Source: Thermosynechococcus sp. NK55a (GTDB lineage Bacteria; Cyanobacteriota; Cyanobacteriia; Thermosynechococcales; Thermosynechococcaceae). From it: a stretch of DNA of 64,000 bases. The stretch covers positions 2,446,313 through 2,510,312 of the forward strand of contig NC_023033.1 of assembly GCF_000505665.1 (NCBI RefSeq). The letters run 5' to 3'. The notes below the pieces were generated by a model. That model saw only the letters and a list, made by a program, of their open reading frames with translations, searched no databases and had not been told where the DNA came from. Shown here in pieces: positions 37,632 through 49,224 of this stretch. A program made the translations under genes and the position numbers. How positions within the stretch are numbered: position 1 is the stretch's first letter; the number at the start of each line of letters is the position of its first letter.

Positions 37632-39404
37632 CTAGAACGTAAAGGTGGTACGAATCACCCCTTGAAGAATTGGCTGGCCGGAAACGACGCCGCCACCGTT
37701 AGTATTGTTGGGGTTAATAATGGCCGTGAAGATGGGCGTGATGCTAATGTTGTCGCTGATCGGGAATTTGTAGAAGGCCTCCACATTCACTTGATCGGCA
37801 TTGTTGATGGGACCACCCACAGGAGCACTGTTAATAAACGGTGCCCCCGCAGCGGCAGCTAAGACCGAGCCCGGTACCAGCAAGTCTTTGTAGCCAATGC
37901 CGGCCATAAAGTTGTAGGCCATCATACCTGCTGCTGGTGCGCCCAAAATAGAGAAAGGTAGGGGCGAAACCTGTGGAAAGTAAGTACTGGGAATCCCCGC
38001 GACACCGGCACGACCAAAGATGCCCAAACGACCAAGGTTCAGCTCAAAGTTAATGCCTCCCGCTTGGGCCTCAATGCCGTAGGTCTTGGAGTAGGTACCC
38101 TGCAGCTTGACGACATAGCTGTTTTTACCACCACCAAACTTATTGGCATACTCGAGCTCCAACGAGGCCTGGAAGGGATCGCCGCCAAAGCCACCCCCTG
38201 GACTTGGAGGAGCAATCCCAGCTGCAGCCCGTCCCGCTTCGGCCGCAACATACAATGCCCGCACCGTGAAGGGACCTTCCTTGGGATTCCATTGGATGGC
38301 GGCACCGGCGCCTCCTAGGAAGTTCATGGCATAGGGCACAATGAAGGGATTATTCAAGAAAAAGTAGGTACCAAAGTCACTGGCGGGAGAGTTGGCCCAG
38401 CTGTTGGTGTCGATAATATCACTGGGATAAAATTGAGGGCCGGCTGTAATTGTGATGTCCTTGGTGGGCTTAAAGCTATAGGCAAGGCGGAATAGGTTGA
38501 CGCCTGGACCAAAACCCGACCAGTAATACTGACTGGGGCTAAAGTAGGGCAGTGGTACTGTGAAAGGATTGGGTGGGGCACCCAGTGTTGTGGCTATTTG
38601 CGAACCCAAACCATAGGTACTAATGGCATCACGGCCAGCATTCCCTGTAGAGAGAGTGGTTTGTAGTAGGTCGGTACCTGTGAAGCTGGTATTTAGGTTC
38701 AGCAAAACCCCCGCAATGACCGTGGGGTTTGTTCGGCCGGGAGCAGGCGCCAAATTACCAGCCACAGATGGAAACGGGCTAGAGGGGCGGCCACCATACT
38801 GAACGGACATCACTGCCGTTCCTGTGAGTTTTGTGGTTGTCGAAAATTGCTGGGCCTCCAGTTGGGCAGTGCGGGCCTCCAGCTTATCCACACGGCCTCG
38901 CAGGGTCGCCAATTCTGCTTTGAACTCGTCCATCAATTTTTGCAGAGTGGCCAAGTCCTCCTTGGTGGCAAAGCGGTCGCTAATCACGTCAAGGCAAGCA
39001 TTCAAGGCCGCTGCCATTTCATAGCGCGTGGCGGCGCGGTTGCCCCGGAAGGTGCCATCGGGATAACCGGCAATACAACCATACTTTTCCACAAGGGAGG
39101 CCAGTGCTTGGTAGGCCCAGTCGGTGGGGCGCACATCCGAAAGTTGGGACACCGAGGTCACCTGCCCCATGGTGTCTTGATTGGCCAGCAATTCATTCAC
39201 CGTGCTAATGGTGCTGGAGGCATCGGCGACGGTGCTGGGGGTAGGTGGGGCTTCAGCAGCTTGAAGATTTTGGGGTTCAGCAGGAATCGGGTTTTCAAGG
39301 GGAGCGGGTTGATTGGCAGTGGCAATGCCGGCCCCGGCAACCACCCCTAATAGACTTAAGCTACCTGCTAACAAGTAGGTCTTTTTCACGAGACTACTCC
39401 TCAC
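37632..39404 (-). CDS. outer-membrane porin with S-layer homology domain (Som/iron-uptake porin type)
   Basis: The product has 590 residues. A signal peptide of about 30 residues (KKTYLLAGSLSLLGVVAGAG) precedes an SLH domain (about 82-145: VSQLSDVRPTDWAYQALASL, GCIAGYPDGTFRG). A coiled-coil linker covers about 146-190, and a Gly/aromatic-rich beta-barrel ends in a terminal Phe (IRTTFTF). This is the typical cyanobacterial porin, which binds pyruvylated cell-wall polysaccharide through SLH and forms small-solute or iron channels. It stands alone with its own consensus promoter and terminator. Confidence 0.92.
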   Translation of the reverse strand: MRSSLVKKTYLLAGSLSLLGVVAGAGIATANQPAPLENPIPAEPQNLQAAEAPPTPSTVADASSTISTVNELLANQDTMGQVTSVSQLSDVRPTDWAYQALASLVEKYGCIAGYPDGTFRGNRAATRYEMAAALNACLDVISDRFATKEDLATLQKLMDEFKAELATLRGRVDKLEARTAQLEAQQFSTTTKLTGTAVMSVQYGGRPSSPFPSVAGNLAPAPGRTNPTVIAGVLLNLNTSFTGTDLLQTTLSTGNAGRDAISTYGLGSQIATTLGAPPNPFTVPLPYFSPSQYYWSGFGPGVNLFRLAYSFKPTKDITITAGPQFYPSDIIDTNSWANSPASDFGTYFFLNNPFIVPYAMNFLGGAGAAIQWNPKEGPFTVRALYVAAEAGRAAAGIAPPSPGGGFGGDPFQASLELEYANKFGGGKNSYVVKLQGTYSKTYGIEAQAGGINFELNLGRLGIFGRAGVAGIPSTYFPQVSPLPFSILGAPAAGMMAYNFMAGIGYKDLLVPGSVLAAAAGAPFINSAPVGGPINNADQVNVEAFYKFPISDNISITPIFTAIINPNNTNGGGVVSGQPILQGVIRTTFTF

Positions 39405-39515
39405 TCACAACGGATTAGGCTCAGCAGAATCCTTCATGAATTCTGCTACTCCTTAGTACTAGCTTACACAATGCAGCCTGAATGTGTTGCAGGCTAGTTA
39501 TGCAACGTTTGGTGG

Positions 39516-39545
39516 ATTATAGTTGCTGCCGAGGTCATTTGTCAA
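39516..39545 (-). promoter_or_regulatory. consensus sigma-70 promoter of the porin gene
   Basis: Read on the minus strand, TTGACA (plus 39540-39545) and TATAAT (plus 39516-39521) are perfect -35 and -10 boxes with an 18-nt spacer. They lie about 110 nt upstream of the porin ATG, so a leader of about 100 nt is expected. That leader contains a small AGCCTG/CAGGCT hairpin. A strong constitutive promoter fits an abundant porin. Confidence 0.7.
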
Positions 39546-39575
39546 ATAGGTTGTTGTGATTTTTTTGACATTCTA

Positions 39576-40462
39576 CTAGTTGGCGTATAGTTGGCCTGCT
39601 TGGGCGGCATGGTAGGAGCTACGCACCAAAGGTCCCGCTGCCACGTGGGAAAAGCCCAGTTCACGGGCAATGTTAGCCAAATTCTCAAATTCTTGGGGTG
39701 TCCAATACTTCACTACGGGTAAATGGTGCAACGAAGGAGGTAGATATTGCCCCAAAGTCAGGCGATCGCAGCCCACCGCCCGCAGATCCTTGAGGGTTTG
39801 AATAACTTCTGTTTCGCTTTCTCCCAAGCCGAGCATCAAGCCGGACTTGGTGGGAATCTGAGGATTCAGTTCCTTGACGATGGCCAAGACCCGCAGTGAG
39901 CTCTCATAGGTGGCGCCGCGCCGCACAGGACCCTGTAAACGGCGGACGGTCTCTAGGTTGTGGTTGTAGCAGGCGGGCCGAGCCGCCACAATTTGGGCAA
40001 TACAGTCCCGTTGGGACACCCGGCCCCGGTCCAGGCGAAAGTCGGGGGTGAGTACCTCGATTTCTGCCTGGGGGCAGCGCTGGCGGATGGCGTGCATCGT
40101 CGCCACAAACTGACCTGCCCCCTGGTCAGCTAAGTCATCGCGAGCCACGGAGGTCAACACAACGTAGTGCAATCCCAAGGTGGCAACGGCGGCGGCAATT
40201 TTGGCCGGCTCCTCCGGATCTACGGCAGCGGGAGCCTGCCCCTTTTGCACCTGACAGAAAGCACAGGCGCGGGTACAAGTGGCACCCAAAAGTAAAAAGT
40301 GGCAGTTTTTTGGCTGTAGCACTCACCGCGATTGGGACAGCGCCCCTCTTCACAAATCGTGTGAATTCCGTACTGACGCACTAGGCGCTGAACAGTGGAG
40401 ATCTCGCTGGCTTTGCCCAGGGGCTTGCGCAGCCACGGCGGCAGGGGTTGGCAGAGCGTCAT
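39576..40462 (-). CDS. lipA: lipoyl synthase LipA (frameshift in the sequence as given)
   Basis: This radical-SAM enzyme inserts two sulfurs into octanoyl-protein to make lipoate. The N-terminal auxiliary cluster motif [12 protein letters not shown] is in the first frame. The radical-SAM CTRACAFC and the rest are in the second. The switch is at a T5 run (plus-strand A run 40294-40298), where the first frame reads TATFYFWV and the second [10 protein letters not shown]. One extra T gives [18 protein letters not shown] and a 295-residue enzyme, the expected length. It is divergent from por. Confidence 0.92.
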
Positions 40463-40512
40463 AGAGTTGGGTTAATCCTAAAAATAGGCAAAAGGCAAGC
40501 TAGATACAAAAC

Positions 40513-40540
40513 TTGATTAACTATCGAGTCCATTTATTAA
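40513..40540 (+). promoter_or_regulatory. possible por promoter
   Basis: TTGATT (40513-40518) and TATTAA (40535-40540) are 16 nt apart, each matching 4 of 6 consensus positions. They lie about 95 nt upstream of the por ATG, in the lipA-por divergent gap. The match is weak. Confidence 0.3.
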
Positions 40541-40604
40541 GTAACTGTAAATGATCGCTGGGGGTGCTCCTAGGGGGCGATCGCTTCTATGGCAGGATCA
40601 ATAG

Positions 40605-41603
<999 letters not shown>

Positions 41604-41682
41604 AAGTTAATACCTTCTTCCATTCCACTGGCTGAGCTTGCCGCTATGGTGGAAGTGATCCTTGCCATTGCAGGACGGATGT

Positions 41683-43125
41683 ATGTCACAGCAAGATTTC
41701 GGCGTTATTGGCCTCGCCGTCATGGGGGAAAACCTTGCCCTCAATGTGGAGCGCAATGGATTTTCCGTGGCGGTTTATAATCGCACACCCGCCCGCACCG
41801 AAGCTTTCATGGCCGAACGAGCCGCAGGCCGTCGCTTCAAGGCTACCTATAGTCTTGAGGAATTGGTTGCCTCCCTGTCGCGGCCGCGCCGCATTTTGGC
41901 AATGGTCAAAGCAGGGCAACCTGTGGATGATCTGATCCAGCAGCTCAAGCCCCTCCTTGAACCCGGCGATATCCTCATTGATGGTGGCAACTCCCTCTAT
42001 ACCGATACCGAACGCCGCGTTGCCGAAATGGAGGCGGCGGGACTTTGCTTTTTTGGTATGGGGGTCAGCGGTGGTGAAGAGGGTGCCCTCAATGGCCCAA
42101 GTCTCATGCCTGGCGGCAGTCGTGAAGCCTACCAAGCCCTCGAACCCATTCTCACCAAAATTGCAGCGCAAGTGGATGATGGCCCCTGTGTCACTTACAT
42201 TGGACCAGGGGGGTCGGGTCACTTTGTCAAGATGGTGCACAACGGTATTGAGTATGGCGATATGCAGCTCATTGCCGAGGCCTATGACCTACTAAAAAAC
42301 CTTCTTGGCCTTAATCACCAGCAACTCCATGAGGTCTTCAAAAGCTGGAATGAAACCCCTGAACTTAACTCATTTTTGATTGAAATTACCAGCCAGATTT
42401 TCACCTATATTGACCCAGAAACCCATTTGCCCCTTGTGGATGTGATTGTGGATGCGGCAGGTCAAAAGGGAACTGGTCGCTGGACGGTGGAAAGTGCTCT
42501 TGAGATGGGGGTGGCGATTCCAACCATTGCCGCTGCCGTGAATGCTCGCATCATGTCCTCTATCAAGGCCGAACGGATGGCGGCTGCCCAAGTGCTCCCT
42601 GGTCCTGCGGCTCACTTTAGCGGCAATGCCGAAGAATTCATTGCCAAAATTCGCGATGCCCTCTACTGCTCGAAGATCTGCTCCTATGCCCAAGGCATGG
42701 CCCTGATTGCCAAAGGCTCCCAGGAACTCTTTGATAACCAACTGAACCTGAGTGAGATTGCCCGCATTTGGAAAGGGGGCTGCATTATTCGGGCTGGCTT
42801 CCTGAATAAGATTAAGCAGGCCTACGGCGAAAATCCTCAATTGGCCAATTTGCTGCTGGCGCCGGAGTTTCGCCAGACCATCTTGGATAAGCAGGCGGCG
42901 TGGCGGGAGGTTTTGGTGGAAGCGACCCGTGCGGGGATTGCTGTACCCGCCTTTGGTGCCTCCCTAGAATACTTCGATAGCTATCGGCGCGATCGCCTGC
43001 CCCAAAATCTCACCCAAGCGCAGCGGGACTTCTTTGGTGCCCATACCTACGAGCGAATCGATAAACCGGGAACCTTCCATACGGAGTGGGTACCGATTCG
43101 GGAGGCGGGCAAAGCTTCTGTTTGA
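41683..43125 (+). CDS. gnd: 6-phosphogluconate dehydrogenase, decarboxylating
   Basis: The enzyme catalyses NADP-dependent conversion of 6-phosphogluconate to ribulose-5-phosphate, the second NADPH step of the oxidative pentose phosphate pathway. It has 480 residues from the ATG MSQQDFGVIGLAVMG. The family motifs GLAVMGENLALN, GGNSLYTD, GMGVSGGEEGA and GPGGSGHFVKMVHNGIEYGD carry the NADP-binding residues and the catalytic Lys. It is a partner of zwf and opcA at 7262-10193. The family start MGENLALN-type position supports the chosen ATG over the earlier TTG. Confidence 0.96.
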   Translation: MSQQDFGVIGLAVMGENLALNVERNGFSVAVYNRTPARTEAFMAERAAGRRFKATYSLEELVASLSRPRRILAMVKAGQPVDDLIQQLKPLLEPGDILIDGGNSLYTDTERRVAEMEAAGLCFFGMGVSGGEEGALNGPSLMPGGSREAYQALEPILTKIAAQVDDGPCVTYIGPGGSGHFVKMVHNGIEYGDMQLIAEAYDLLKNLLGLNHQQLHEVFKSWNETPELNSFLIEITSQIFTYIDPETHLPLVDVIVDAAGQKGTGRWTVESALEMGVAIPTIAAAVNARIMSSIKAERMAAAQVLPGPAAHFSGNAEEFIAKIRDALYCSKICSYAQGMALIAKGSQELFDNQLNLSEIARIWKGGCIIRAGFLNKIKQAYGENPQLANLLLAPEFRQTILDKQAAWREVLVEATRAGIAVPAFGASLEYFDSYRRDRLPQNLTQAQRDFFGAHTYERIDKPGTFHTEWVPIREAGKASV

Positions 43126-43160
43126 GAGGCAGGCAGTAGATTGCAGACGTAGTCCCCCAA

Positions 43161-45011
43161 GTGGACAGTTCTTTAGCCTATCTTAAGAATGAGGCGAGCT
43201 ATCTGCTTGCTGCCGATTGTCCTGCACTTTGGGGAGACCAAGAAGCCTTGCATCCGTTTCTACGACTCCTACACCACAGCCAGCGCTACCAACGCCAAGT
43301 GGGGTTTGCCTCCCTCTCCTCTATCCTGAATAAAATTTTTGATCTGGCTCCCCCCGTTCTGATTGGGATTGCTGTGGATTTAGTGGTGAAGCGGCAGGAT
43401 TCCCTCTTTGCTCGCTGGGGGCTAGCAAGCTTTGAGCAGCAACTCTTGACCTTAGCGGGTCTATCGTTTGTGATTTGGAGCTTGGAGTCGCTCTTTGAGT
43501 ATGCCTATGCCCGCAGTTGGCGCAATTTAGCCCAGCAGATCCAACACGACCTGCGCCTTGAGACCTATGCCCATGTCCAAGAAATGGATTTGGCCTTTTT
43601 TGAGGAGCGCAGCAGTGGGGTATTGCTCTCGATTCTCAATGATGACATTAACCAACTGGAGCGATTTTTGGATGGCGGTGCCAATGAGGTGTTGCAGGTA
43701 ACAACCACCGTCTTTGTTATTGGTGGCATTTTCTTTTATTTGGCACCCAATGTCGCAATCTGGGGAATGCTGCCGATGCCCCTGATTCTCTGGGGGTCGG
43801 TGATCTTTCAGCGGCGACTGGCACCTCGCTATGCAGAGGTGCGGGAAAAGGCGGGACTCCTCAATGAACGCTTGGCCAACAATATTACGGGCATTCAAAC
43901 GATCAAGAGCTTTACGGCTGAGCTCTACGAACTGGAGCGCCTGCGCTGGGACAGTGAAGCCTACCAACAGAGTAATCGCCGCGCCATTCGCCTCAGTGCT
44001 GCCTACATTCCATTGATCCGCTTTGTGATTCTATTTGGTTTTACGGGAACCTTGGTACTGGGGGGCTTTGCTGCTTTTCAGGGACGCTTGGATGTGGGGG
44101 CCTATAGCACGATGGTCTATCTGATTCAACGCTTGCTCTGGCCGCTGACCCGTTTGGGGGAAACACTGGATCAGTATCAACGAGCCATGGCCTCAACGCA
44201 GCGGGTGCTGAATTTACTGGAAACGCCGATCGCGATTTGTCCGGGCGATCGCCCCCTTGATCCGCACCATGTCAAAGGGGAGGTACGTTTTGAAGCGGTC
44301 GGCTTTGCCTATGCTGGCCGTGCCTCCGTGCTGAAAAATGTGAGCTTACACGTCCCTGCAGGTCAAACGATCGCCATTGTCGGCTCCACGGGATCCGGCA
44401 AAAGTACCCTTGTGAAATTGTTACTGCGATTCTATGAAGTCCAAGAGGGGTGCATTCTCCTTGATGGCGTGGATATTCGCGAGTATCGCCTGCGGGATTT
44501 GCGCAGAGCCATTGGCTGGGTGAGCCAAGATGTCTTTCTCTTCCACGGCACCGTGTTTGAAAACATTGCCTATGGCAGTCCGGAGGCAACCCGTTCTGAG
44601 GTGATCCGGGCAGCAAAACTGGCTGAAGCCCATGACTTCATTGAGCAACTGCCCCAGGGCTATGACACGGTGGTGGGGGAGCGGGGCCAAAAACTCTCCG
44701 GTGGTCAGCGGCAACGGCTGGCGATCGCCCGTGCCCTTCTCAAAGATCCGCCGATTCTGGTGCTCGATGAAGCCACATCTGCCGTGGATAACGAAACCGA
44801 AGCTGCCATCCAGCGATCGCTAGCCCAGATTACTGCCCATCGCACCACCATTGCCATTGCCCACCGCCTCTCCACCATTCGCCACGCCAACTGCATCTAT
44901 GTCCTTGAGGGAGGTGAAATTGTGGAGCAGGGGACCCACGAAGCCCTCCTGGCTCAGCAGGGGGTTTATTACAGCCTTTGGCAAGTCCAAGCAGGAATTC
45001 TGGAAACTTAG
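43161..45011 (+). CDS. ABC exporter half-transporter
   Basis: The product has 616 residues starting at GTG. An N-terminal lead of about 35 residues precedes a six-helix exporter domain (to about 345) and a nucleotide-binding domain with Walker [10 protein letters not shown], signature KLSGGQRQR and Walker [13 protein letters not shown]. It is an exporter of the MdlB type. The cyanobacterial-style lead containing [13 protein letters not shown] distinguishes it from the exporter at 21321. It follows gnd by 35 nt and meets glgB tail to tail with a 4-nt overlap. Confidence 0.87.
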   Translation: MDSSLAYLKNEASYLLAADCPALWGDQEALHPFLRLLHHSQRYQRQVGFASLSSILNKIFDLAPPVLIGIAVDLVVKRQDSLFARWGLASFEQQLLTLAGLSFVIWSLESLFEYAYARSWRNLAQQIQHDLRLETYAHVQEMDLAFFEERSSGVLLSILNDDINQLERFLDGGANEVLQVTTTVFVIGGIFFYLAPNVAIWGMLPMPLILWGSVIFQRRLAPRYAEVREKAGLLNERLANNITGIQTIKSFTAELYELERLRWDSEAYQQSNRRAIRLSAAYIPLIRFVILFGFTGTLVLGGFAAFQGRLDVGAYSTMVYLIQRLLWPLTRLGETLDQYQRAMASTQRVLNLLETPIAICPGDRPLDPHHVKGEVRFEAVGFAYAGRASVLKNVSLHVPAGQTIAIVGSTGSGKSTLVKLLLRFYEVQEGCILLDGVDIREYRLRDLRRAIGWVSQDVFLFHGTVFENIAYGSPEATRSEVIRAAKLAEAHDFIEQLPQGYDTVVGERGQKLSGGQRQRLAIARALLKDPPILVLDEATSAVDNETEAAIQRSLAQITAHRTTIAIAHRLSTIRHANCIYVLEGGEIVEQGTHEALLAQQGVYYSLWQVQAGILET

Positions 45012-47308
45012 GACTTAAGGTTATAGCGGGCCCGCTCCGCCGCCGTCTTCTCACGATCCAGTTTCAAAATCAGCACCGCCAAGGGGGGCAAACACAGATC
45101 AAGGGAATAGCGGCGGTTGTGGTAGGGCCACTCATCCGCCCACTTGCCGCCTAAGTTACCCATATTGCTGCCGCCATACTCGCGGGCATCACTGTTAAAC
45201 AATTCCCTATAGAAACCATGCTCCGGCACCCCGATACGATAGTGGCTATGGGGCTGTGGTGTAAAGTTACAGACGACAACGACAAAATCTTGGTAGTCCT
45301 TGTCCCAGCGGATGAAGGACACAACGCTATGGCGGTTGTCACTACAGTCAATCCACTCAAAGCCCTCCTGTTTGAAATCTTGGGTATAGAGGGCCGGTTG
45401 GGAACGGTAGAGGTGATTCAGATCTTGAAAGAAGCGTTTGGTTTGCTGATGGGGCTCGTATTGTAGCAGGTGCCACTCCAGATCGCTCCAGACATTCCAC
45501 TCGCTCCATTGGGCAAACTCCATCCCCATAAACATGGTTTTCTTGCCGGGGTGGGTGAACATATAGGCAAACAAACAGCGCAGGTTCGCAAATTTCTGCC
45601 AGCGATCGCCCGGCATTTTGCCAATAATGTGACTCTTGCCGTGGACCACCTCATCGTGGGAAAGGGCCAGCATGAAGTTCTCGCTGTGGTGGTACCACAT
45701 ACTGAAGGTGACATTGTTGTGATGGAACTGGCGGAACCACGGATCCATGCTGAAGTAGTCAAGCATATCGTGCATCCAACCCATGTTCCACTTCAGGTTA
45801 AAGCCCAATCCCCCCATGTAGGTCGGCCAGGAGACCATCGGCCAGGCTGTTGACTCCTCAGCAATCGACAGAATCCCCGGAAAGTAGCTAAAGATCACGT
45901 GGTTGACTTGGCGCAGGAAGTTGGCCGCTTCTAAATTCTCCCGTCCACCGTATTCATTGGGTACCCACTCTCCCTCCTTGCGGCCATAGTCGAGATAGAG
46001 CATCGAGGCCACGGCATCCACGCGAATACCGTCAATGTGGTACTTGTCAAACCAAAAGAGGGCATTGGCCACCAGAAAATTGCGCACTTCGTGGCGACCA
46101 TAGTTAAAGACTAGGGTGCCCCATTCCTTGTGTTCGCCCTTGCGGGGATCCGCGTGTTCGTACAGATGGGTGCCATCAAAGAACGCCAGCCCATGGCCGT
46201 CCTTGGGAAAGTGCCCCGGTACCCAATCGACAATGACGCCAATGCCGTTTTGGTGGCACTGATCCACGAAATACATAAAGTCGTGGGGACTGCCATAGCG
46301 GGATGTGGGGGCATAGTAGCCAGTCACTTGGTAGCCCCAAGAGCCATCGAAGGGATGCTCAGCAACGGGCAAAAGTTCAATGTGGGTGTAGCCCAATTCC
46401 TTGACGTAGGGAATAAGTTTGGCCGCCAATTCACGATAGGTGAGAAAGCGTGCCCAGGGCTTGAGTTCTGCCACCTGTACGGGTTCTTGGGGTTGGCCAT
46501 CGGCCCCAATGGGGGGATCCTCCATGGAGGCATGGAGCCACGATCCGAGGTGCACCTCATAGACAGAAATCGGTTGGGTAAGGGGGTCGGTGTGGCGCCG
46601 TTTTTCTAGCCAGTCGTTGTCGCCCCATTGGTAGCTATTGAGGTCGGTGACAATGGAAGCAGTCTTGGGACGCGGTTCTTGGTAGAAGCCGTAGGGATCT
46701 GATTTTTCGTAGATGTGGCCCTCTTGGTTCTTAATTTCGTACTTATAGTGCTCGCCGACACCCAACCCGGGGATAAAGAGTTCCCAGATGCCATTGCCCC
46801 GTCGTGCCATTTGGTGTTTGCGGCCATCCCAGTGGTTAAAGTTACCAATGACAGAGACATTGCGGGCATTCGGTGCCCAGACGGCGAAATACACCCCCGC
46901 GACGCCATCGACTGTGAGCAGGTGTGCCCCTAGTTTTTCATAGATGCGGTGGTGATTACCCTCGGCAAAGAGATGAACATCAAAATCCGTCAGCTTTGGA
47001 GAGCGGAAGGCATAGGGGTCATAGATAACCCGCTCGTGGCCATTTTCGCAGATTTTTAGTTGGTAGTTATTGAGTTCTGCTACGGGAATATGGCACTCGA
47101 AGAAGTGGGGGTGGTGCACCGACGTCATCGGATATTCTTGCCGCTGCTCGGGACAGAGGACACTCACCCGCTCGGCATTCGGTAAGTAGGCACGTACCGC
47201 CCACACGGATTGGCCATTTTCCTGAATCTGATGACATCCCAAAATTTCAAAGGGATCGTGGTGCTGGTTGGAAACAATGCGGTCAATCTGCTCGGGCGAA
47301 ACGGTCAT
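45008..47308 (-). CDS. glgB: 1,4-alpha-glucan branching enzyme
   Basis: This glycogen branching enzyme has 766 residues. A duplicated N-terminal CBM48-like region ([12 protein letters not shown], and [20 protein letters not shown]) precedes the GH13 catalytic barrel. The barrel has the catalytic Asp in [13 protein letters not shown], Glu in [11 protein letters not shown] and Asp in [12 protein letters not shown]. The C-terminal beta domain ends VLILKLDRE. It makes alpha-1,6 branches in glycogen, the dark-period carbon store. An isolated gene, as in other cyanobacteria. Confidence 0.96.
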   Translation of the reverse strand: MTVSPEQIDRIVSNQHHDPFEILGCHQIQENGQSVWAVRAYLPNAERVSVLCPEQRQEYPMTSVHHPHFFECHIPVAELNNYQLKICENGHERVIYDPYAFRSPKLTDFDVHLFAEGNHHRIYEKLGAHLLTVDGVAGVYFAVWAPNARNVSVIGNFNHWDGRKHQMARRGNGIWELFIPGLGVGEHYKYEIKNQEGHIYEKSDPYGFYQEPRPKTASIVTDLNSYQWGDNDWLEKRRHTDPLTQPISVYEVHLGSWLHASMEDPPIGADGQPQEPVQVAELKPWARFLTYRELAAKLIPYVKELGYTHIELLPVAEHPFDGSWGYQVTGYYAPTSRYGSPHDFMYFVDQCHQNGIGVIVDWVPGHFPKDGHGLAFFDGTHLYEHADPRKGEHKEWGTLVFNYGRHEVRNFLVANALFWFDKYHIDGIRVDAVASMLYLDYGRKEGEWVPNEYGGRENLEAANFLRQVNHVIFSYFPGILSIAEESTAWPMVSWPTYMGGLGFNLKWNMGWMHDMLDYFSMDPWFRQFHHNNVTFSMWYHHSENFMLALSHDEVVHGKSHIIGKMPGDRWQKFANLRCLFAYMFTHPGKKTMFMGMEFAQWSEWNVWSDLEWHLLQYEPHQQTKRFFQDLNHLYRSQPALYTQDFKQEGFEWIDCSDNRHSVVSFIRWDKDYQDFVVVVCNFTPQPHSHYRIGVPEHGFYRELFNSDAREYGGSNMGNLGGKWADEWPYHNRRYSLDLCLPPLAVLILKLDREKTAAERARYNLKS

Positions 47309-47391
47309 ATTTTTATACTTTCGTAAAATATAGGGACAATACTATAGAAAAGTTAACAATCAGAATGCTCCCCTTGACAAGGGTATGGAGG

Positions 47392-48489
47392 CTATTTCTC
47401 TGGTTTCTCTGGATCGGCTGCGTGGGCTAAGAGTCCTTTGAGTAGCTCCCGCAATAGGCTCGGTCCTTGGTAAATCCAACCGGTGTAGAGTTGCACTAGT
47501 GTTGCACCGGCCGCCAGTTTTTCAATGACATCCTCGGGCGTGAAAATCCCCCCTACCCCAATGATCGGCAGAGTGCCTTGGGTCTGCTTGTGGATAAAGC
47601 GAATCACGGCGGTAGCGCGATCGCGCAAAGGGGCGCCACTGAGACCGCCGGCCTCCGCCGCGGGCGATCGCCCCGTCTGAGGAATAGTCTGGCTTTTCAG
47701 CCCCTCCCGTGCCACGGTGGTATTGGTGGCTACAATCCCGGCAAGTTCATAGGCCTGCAGGAGATCAAGAATGGCAGCAATCTGTTCCCAACTCAAATCG
47801 GGGGCAATTTTCAGCAGCAGGGGCTTGCGGGGGTGATTGGCGGTTTGGAGCGTTTCCAAAATGGGTTCCAGTTGTTCCTTGGCTTGCAGGTCCCGCAGTC
47901 CCGGTGTGTTGGGCGAACTCACATTAATCACGAAATAATCCCCCAGGGGATGGAGGCGGCGAAAACTGGCTAAGTAATCCTCTTTGGCGGCCTCCAAAGG
48001 GGTAATTTTTGATTTGCCTAGGTTAATGCCGATGGGAATATTGGGTGGGGGCGATCGCTCTAAGGAGGCAGCCATCGCCTCTGCCCCAGCATTATTAAAC
48101 CCCATGCGATTGATGACAGCGCGATCGGCCCCTAGGCGAAAGAGGCGCGGCCGAGGATTGCCCGGCTGCGGATGCCACGTAACGGTGCCCAATTCAGCAA
48201 AGCCAAAGCCAAAGGCCGACCAGACACTGCGGGCAACCCCATTCTTATCAAACCCCGCTGCCAAACCGATGGGGTTCGGAAAGCGCAACCCCCACACCTG
48301 CCGCTCTAGGCGGGGGTCTGAAAGGGCATACCGTTGCTGGAGTTGTTGCCGTAGCCAAGTGCCTAGGGAACGATCTTGATTGAGCCACCCACAGAGAGAG
48401 ATAAACTGCTGATGCAAAAATTCTGGATCCGCCTGCAACCCAGAAAAAAGCAGTGGCCGCAGCAGGTGCCGATAGGGATCAATGGCCAT
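47392..48489 (-). CDS. pyrD: dihydroorotate dehydrogenase (quinone), class 2
   Basis: This FMN enzyme of pyrimidine synthesis has 365 residues, the class 2 length with the N-terminal membrane-associating helix (RPLLFSGLQADPEFLHQQF). Motifs are VWGLRFPNPIGLAAGFDKNG, NVSSPNTPGLRDLQ with the catalytic Ser environment, and IIGVGGIFTPEDV with phosphate binding. Electrons go to quinone. It lies about 50 nt downstream of the repeat protein gene on the same strand. Confidence 0.94.
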   Translation of the reverse strand: MAIDPYRHLLRPLLFSGLQADPEFLHQQFISLCGWLNQDRSLGTWLRQQLQQRYALSDPRLERQVWGLRFPNPIGLAAGFDKNGVARSVWSAFGFGFAELGTVTWHPQPGNPRPRLFRLGADRAVINRMGFNNAGAEAMAASLERSPPPNIPIGINLGKSKITPLEAAKEDYLASFRRLHPLGDYFVINVSSPNTPGLRDLQAKEQLEPILETLQTANHPRKPLLLKIAPDLSWEQIAAILDLLQAYELAGIVATNTTVAREGLKSQTIPQTGRSPAAEAGGLSGAPLRDRATAVIRFIHKQTQGTLPIIGVGGIFTPEDVIEKLAAGATLVQLYTGWIYQGPSLLRELLKGLLAHAADPEKPEK

Positions 48490-48539
48490 CTAAACTGCCA
48501 CTGCCTCACCTAAAAGGGCAAACTGGCAACACGGTCACC

Positions 48540-49082
48540 CTAGTCCAGATAGCCCATGAGGACAGGGGAATCATCAATGATATTGGAGGCAATGGGACGC
48601 TCTCCAGCGGAATAGTAGGTTTCAGCAATGTGTAGGCCACTGGTGGTAATCGGACGAATGCCCATCCAATTCACTGTCTCAACAATTTCAAAGTCATCCG
48701 CCGCCACTGGCCGCACCCCCATGATGTTGAGGGTTTCAACCACCCGGAAATTGGTTGCCACAATGGGGCGAATACCAGCGGAGTTGATGCTGTCGTAGAT
48801 TTGCAGGCCACTGCTGAGCACAGGCCGCTCACCGGCATCTTTGATCATGTGCACCACTTGCACCGGACTGGCCTCAATGGGGCGTAGGCCGGCACTATTA
48901 AAGGTTTGCCACACCACAATGTCACTGGCTTGGGTGGTGCCGGCGGGGGCAAGCGCCGTTTTTTCGGCGAGGGAGACCATTTGACCGCTATTTTCCTTGG
49001 TGGGCGGATTGCTGCGACGGGCGGGACGACCAGCTTTGGCTGTGGGTTCTTCGGGGGGTGGGGTTTGGGGGGGTTCAGTCAT
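48540..49082 (-). CDS. protein with six 19-residue G-x-R-P-I/V repeats
   Basis: The product has 180 residues. Residues 1-60 are polar and Pro/Thr-rich, without a signal peptide. From residue 61 the sequence repeats with an exact 19-residue period. The starts read FNSAGLRPI, IKDAGERPV, INSAGIRPI, LNIMGVRPV, VNWMGIRPI and YYSAGERPI, each ending in a V/I-x-E-T or similar. A regular period of this kind suggests a solenoid or beta-helical stack. I do not recognise a named family or function. The gene is followed closely by pyrD and is preceded by about 140 nt of gap. Confidence 0.7.
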   Translation of the reverse strand: MTEPPQTPPPEEPTAKAGRPARRSNPPTKENSGQMVSLAEKTALAPAGTTQASDIVVWQTFNSAGLRPIEASPVQVVHMIKDAGERPVLSSGLQIYDSINSAGIRPIVATNFRVVETLNIMGVRPVAADDFEIVETVNWMGIRPITTSGLHIAETYYSAGERPIASNIIDDSPVLMGYLD

Positions 49083-49224
49083 GGCGATCGCTCCTAATGC
49101 AACAGTTCAATCCTACAGGTGAATTCCTATGCAAGTATTCTATATCTTTAGTTTTTGATCATAGCAGCCAAAGCAGGGGCCAGCGGTTTGAAAAATCGCT
49201 TTTGGTGAAGGAACGGTTGGCTCT

